This document shows, piece by piece, positions 60,733 through 64,000 of a stretch of DNA of 64,000 nt. Under the pieces are notes generated by a model that saw only the letters and a list, made by a program, of their open reading frames with translations, was not told where the DNA came from and ran no database searches. Position numbers and translations under genes: made by a program. Source of the DNA: Siniperca chuatsi (Eukaryota; Chordata; Actinopteri; Centrarchiformes; Sinipercidae); contig NC_058045.1 of the NCBI RefSeq assembly GCF_020085105.1, positions 10,921,833-10,985,832 of the forward strand, in the 5' to 3' direction. The first letter of the stretch is position 1, and each line of letters begins with the position of its first letter.

Positions 60733-60936
60733 AATATAAGACTTGTAAGTTTATTATTTCCATCATTTCAAATGAGGAATTAAATTCTTAATGGCTTATT
60801 TATTCCAGCCTGCCCATGCACAAGATGACCAACACAGACCTGAGCAGGATTCTGAAGAGTGAGGAGATCCAGAAAGCTCTTCGTACGCCTAAGTAAGCAT
60901 GGCCCACTTTCAGTTCTTTAAATTTTGTTTCAGCTT

Positions 60937-61006
60937 GTCAACTATGATGATGTTCCACTTCAGGTCCGTGTTTCTGAACCCTGATTATTATGGAGTCCTG
61001 AGCGAC
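60937..61006 (+). ncRNA. SNORD18: U18 snoRNA copy, intron 8 of unit 3
   Basis: No difference from the 56,761 copy was seen; box C, D' and D are intact. Confidence 0.85.
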
Positions 61007-62305
61007 AAAGTTTATTACCAACTTGCAGTTCAGCAGAAGTTTGCGTTGTTAAGACTGGGTTATATTGTCATTACAGCAAGAAGATCAACCGCAGAGTACT
61101 GAAGAAGAATCCTCTGAAGAACTTGAGGATAATGCTCAAATTGAACCCTTATGCCAAGACAGCAAGATGTCATGCCATCCTCAAGCATGACCCTGTGGTG
61201 AGAACCTAAACAATTCAAGCTGGAAGCAAAGACTGTGGACTGTAATTGTTGGTTGTGATTTTAAAATCTTGTTTTTTCTCTCCATAGATCAAGGCCAAGA
61301 TGCTGAAACCCAAGAAGAAGCCTAGAAAGGAGGGAGCACCTGCCAAACCCAAGGCATAAATCTATACTTAACAGACTGGTGATCAGTGATAAATAAATCA
61401 GTTGTTTCAAATTTTTGATTTACCAGACTATTTATTTCACATAAGCAAACAATGATTTTAGTTTGCTGGCGCTGTAAGGACACATGGAAAAGAGGAATAT
61501 CAAGCCTACAGGTTGAGCAGCATTTGTCATGAAGAAATAATTTGGTTATTAGAAAAGATGGCTTTCAGGCAGGCCTGCAATGTAGCCCAAATAATTGTTA
61601 ATACATAAAAATAATTTCACTTGGCATGTAGGTTTGTACACTAAATATACAACTATTGATTGCACAACTTTTAAATCCATTTAGTACTCCTTTTATAAAC
61701 ACATTTTCCCCATAATACAAATCCTCAGTCAATAGAGGACCTCCAGGATCTGGGTTTGTTGTTTTTATATCCGTATTGTAGTCAGAACAGGCCTCACATT
61801 GCTGTACTGTGGTTGTTGGCTGTCAGAGGCTGATCATATGCAGTGGTTTTACCAACTTCAAGAAAAAATGAGACAATGTGGAGACAAAGGCAGAATTGCT
61901 GCTTTCTTTAAGACCCCAGTCAAAGCATAGCGCTGTATTTATGCAGGTGTATAAGACTCATGCTGCAGTTTTGTGAATCTTGTGGCATCACTGGTTATCA
62001 TGTTTTGAAGATGTTAACTTTAAATTACTTTTTAAAAGAAGCAACAAGATAACACTCAACCTGGTGAATGTTAAATTATTGTACTGTATTATGAAGGCAT
62101 CACTCTGCAGAATGTGAACAAACTGAACCTCCTGAGGCTCGCCCCTGGTGGTCACGTTGGACGCTTCTGCATCTGGACTGAGAGTGCTTTCCGCAAGCTG
62201 GATGAGCTGTACGGCACCTGGCGTAAACCTGCTTCCCTGAAGGTCGGCTACAAGTGAGTATTTAAGAAAGCAATTTATTGTAGCACAAGTAAAGCTGGTG
62301 TTGAT

Positions 62306-62384
62306 CACATTATGGTGATGAGCTTCCACTTCATGGTCCGTGTTTTTGAAACTGTGTGATATTTAAGAAGTTCTGAGTTTGTGC
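62306..62384 (+). ncRNA. SNORD18: U18 snoRNA copy, intron 7 of unit 4
   Basis: Identical by eye to the 56,478 copy. Confidence 0.85.
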
Positions 62385-62588
62385 AATATAAGACTTGTAA
62401 GTTTATTATTTCCATCATTTCAAATGAGGAATTAAATTCTTAATGGCTTATTTATTCCAGCCTGCCCATGCACAAGATGACCAACACAGACCTGAGCAGG
62501 ATTCTGAAGAGTGAGGAGATCCAGAAAGCTCTTCGTACGCCTAAGTAAGCATGGCCCACTTTCAGTTCTTTAAATTTTGTTTCAGCTT

Positions 62589-62658
62589 GTCAACTATGAT
62601 GATGTTCCACTTCAGGTCCGTGTTTCTGAACCCTGATTATTATGGAGTCCTGAGCGAC
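62589..62658 (+). ncRNA. SNORD18: U18 snoRNA copy, intron 8 of unit 4
   Basis: Identical by eye to the 56,761 copy. Confidence 0.85.
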
Positions 62659-63479
62659 AAAGTTTATTACCAACTTGCAGTTCAGCAGAAGTTTGCGTTG
62701 TTAAGACTGGGTTATATTGTCATTACAGCAAGAAGATCAACCGCAGAGTACTGAAGAAGAATCCTCTGAAGAACTTGAGGATAATGCTCAAATTGAACCC
62801 TTATGCCAAGACAGCAAGACGTCATGCCATCCTCAAGCATGACCCTGTGGTGAGAACCTAAACAATTCAAGCTGGAAGCAAAGACTGTGGACTGTAATTG
62901 TTGGTTGTGATTTTAAAATCTTGTTTGTTCTCTCCATAGATCAAGGCCAAGATGCTGAAACCCAAGAAGAAGCCTGGAAAGAAGGAGCACCTGCCAAACC
63001 CAAGGCATAAATCTATACTTAACAGACTGGTGATCAGTGATAAATAAATCAGTTGTTTCAAATTTTTGATTTACCAGACTATTTATTTCGCATAAGGTAA
63101 CAAAGATTTTAGTTTGCTCGTGCTGTAAGGACAAGCCTACAGGTTGAGCAGCATTTGTCATGATTTAAATAATTTGGTTATTAGAAAAAGATGGCTTTTC
63201 AGGCAGGCCTGCAATATAGCCCAAATAATTGTTCAATAATTAAAAAATAATTTCACTTGGCATTAGGTTTGTACTCTAAATATACAACTACTGCTTGCAC
63301 AACTTTTAAAACCATTTAGTACTCCTTTTATAAACATACATTTTGCACGTAATACAAATCCAGTCAATAGAGGACCTCCAGGATCTGGGGTTTGTTGTAG
63401 TCAGAATAGGCCTCATGTTGCTGTACCGTGGGTTGGTGTCAGAGGCTGAGTCCAGTGGTACTGTACACAAGAATTGAAA

Positions 63480-64000
63480 CGATTGCGAAGTTCAAGTGCT
63501 TATTTCAGCTTGAAGGATGTTTGATGGTGTTTTTATATCCGTATTGTATGAAGAGTGTAGGAATCATAGCTCTTTTTAGACCGTCCCCGCCGTTTTAGGG
63601 GAATCCCTTCTGTGTGTTTTTACTTGTCTGAAGTGCAGACGGAAAGCAAAAAAAAAAAAAAAAAGCTAAGCTGGTTGCAGCACAGGCTGAGTAAAACATT
63701 ACTGGGAAAGACGCTGGTTAAGGGTAAGATGAGGAATCGCAGATGGATCCAACGCAGAAGGCCGTGCATAATCTTTCTACAACCAAGACGCTGGTGTCAC
63801 CAAAGCCGCGCTGGTGTCACCAAAGCCTTCAGAAATATTCCAGGTGTGTTATTTGTTCAAATGTTGAAGTCATTAGTTAGCTAAATGGATATAAGAACAT
63901 TATCTTCAAAGTATTTATATGTAATGCCTAGCAATGTATGGTTCATATGCAGTGGTTTTACCAACTTCAAGAAAAAATGAGACAATGTGGAGACAAAGGC
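63480..64000 (+). pseudogene. Start of a further rpl4 copy, cut by the window end
   Basis: It has the same intron-5-like leader as copies 2 and 3, an A17 run, and an exon 6 remnant at about 63,711-63,843, then intron 6 to the window end. The remnant has an extra internal repeat: CGCTGGTGTCACCAAAGCC occurs twice in succession at about 63,788-63,826. Exons 7-10 of this copy, if present, lie outside the window. Confidence 0.85.

Larger units (their letters stand above)
59744..61359 (+). pseudogene. Partial rpl4 copy 3 (broken exon 6; exons 7-10 with missense changes)
   Basis: The exon 6 remnant is at about 59,970-60,082. Exons 7-10 at 60,445-60,601, 60,809-60,892, 61,077-61,197 and 61,288-61,359 are open and properly spliced. 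Changes unique to this copy are Gly to Ser in exon 7 (CCTAGTGGT), Arg to Cys in exon 9 (AGATGTCAT), and two in exon 10 (CCTAGAAAGGAGGGA, giving PRKEG for PGKKG). Loss of constraint on protein is evident while the snoRNAs stay unchanged. Its 3' flank is the most diverged in the array, with small insertions near 61,482 and 61,758. Confidence 0.9.
61834..63010 (+). pseudogene. Partial rpl4 copy 4 (no exon 6; frameshift in exon 10)
   Basis: A deletion joins the 3' flank of copy 3 directly to intron 6 (GTCAGAGGCTGATCATATGC near 61,822-61,841), so the exon 6 remnant is gone. Exons 7-9 at 62,097-62,253, 62,461-62,544 and 62,729-62,849 are open. Exon 10 (62,940-63,010) has lost one G in the AAGAAGGGAGC run, so the frame shifts to KKEHLPNPRH and reads past the usual stop. 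Protein function is lost; the splice sites and both snoRNAs remain. Confidence 0.9.

Noticed and set aside
57785-63884. Repeated plus-strand frames over the exon 6 relic (57,785; 59,934; 63,612)
   Set aside because: Fusions of intron 5 sequence with a frame-damaged exon 6; not a gene with its own start context.

Overview
This window is vertebrate nuclear DNA from a ray-finned (teleost) fish. Genes have short exons with GT-AG introns, the four genes closely match vertebrate families, and the repeats are teleost types: Tc1-like elements, LINEs with (TTGAC)n or GAAGAA tails, and MITEs. No bacterial, viral or organellar gene is seen.

Layout. Positions 1-35,000 form a gene-poor region in which I support no protein-coding gene. 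It holds an L2-like LINE remnant (4,880-6,235), a Tc1/mariner fragment split by a nested insertion (10,213-10,627), an internally deleted Tc1 element (17,678-18,689), two MITEs (26,317-26,809 and 28,800-29,241), a (GT)n microsatellite and several inverted repeats. At 35,196-39,487 lies a broken I/Nimb-like LINE bounded by an 11-bp target-site duplication and carrying its own nested insertion.

From 40,200 the window is gene dense. The genes are snapc5 (+, snRNA-gene transcription factor subunit), lctl (+, lactase-like/gamma-klotho membrane protein), zwilch (-, RZZ kinetochore checkpoint subunit, 18 coding exons) and rpl4 (+, ribosomal protein eL4, 10 exons). zwilch and rpl4 are head to head, 619 bp between start codons; lctl and zwilch are tail to tail. 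All exon joins were checked for reading phase. The predicted proteins are about 119, 570, 592 and 369 aa.

rpl4 introns host box C/D snoRNAs: two SNORD16-like copies (introns 3 and 4) and two SNORD18-like copies (introns 7 and 8). The 3' half of rpl4 (exons 7-10, both SNORD18 genes, 3' UTR and flank) is repeated in tandem three more times downstream, with a fourth unit running off the window. The extra copies lack exons 1-5 and carry a broken or absent exon 6, so they cannot make eL4 alone. All eight SNORD18 copies look intact. Identity is mosaic: exons 7-10 and flank are nearly identical to the parent gene, while intron 5 to intron 6 is clearly diverged. This array is the most unusual feature of the window.
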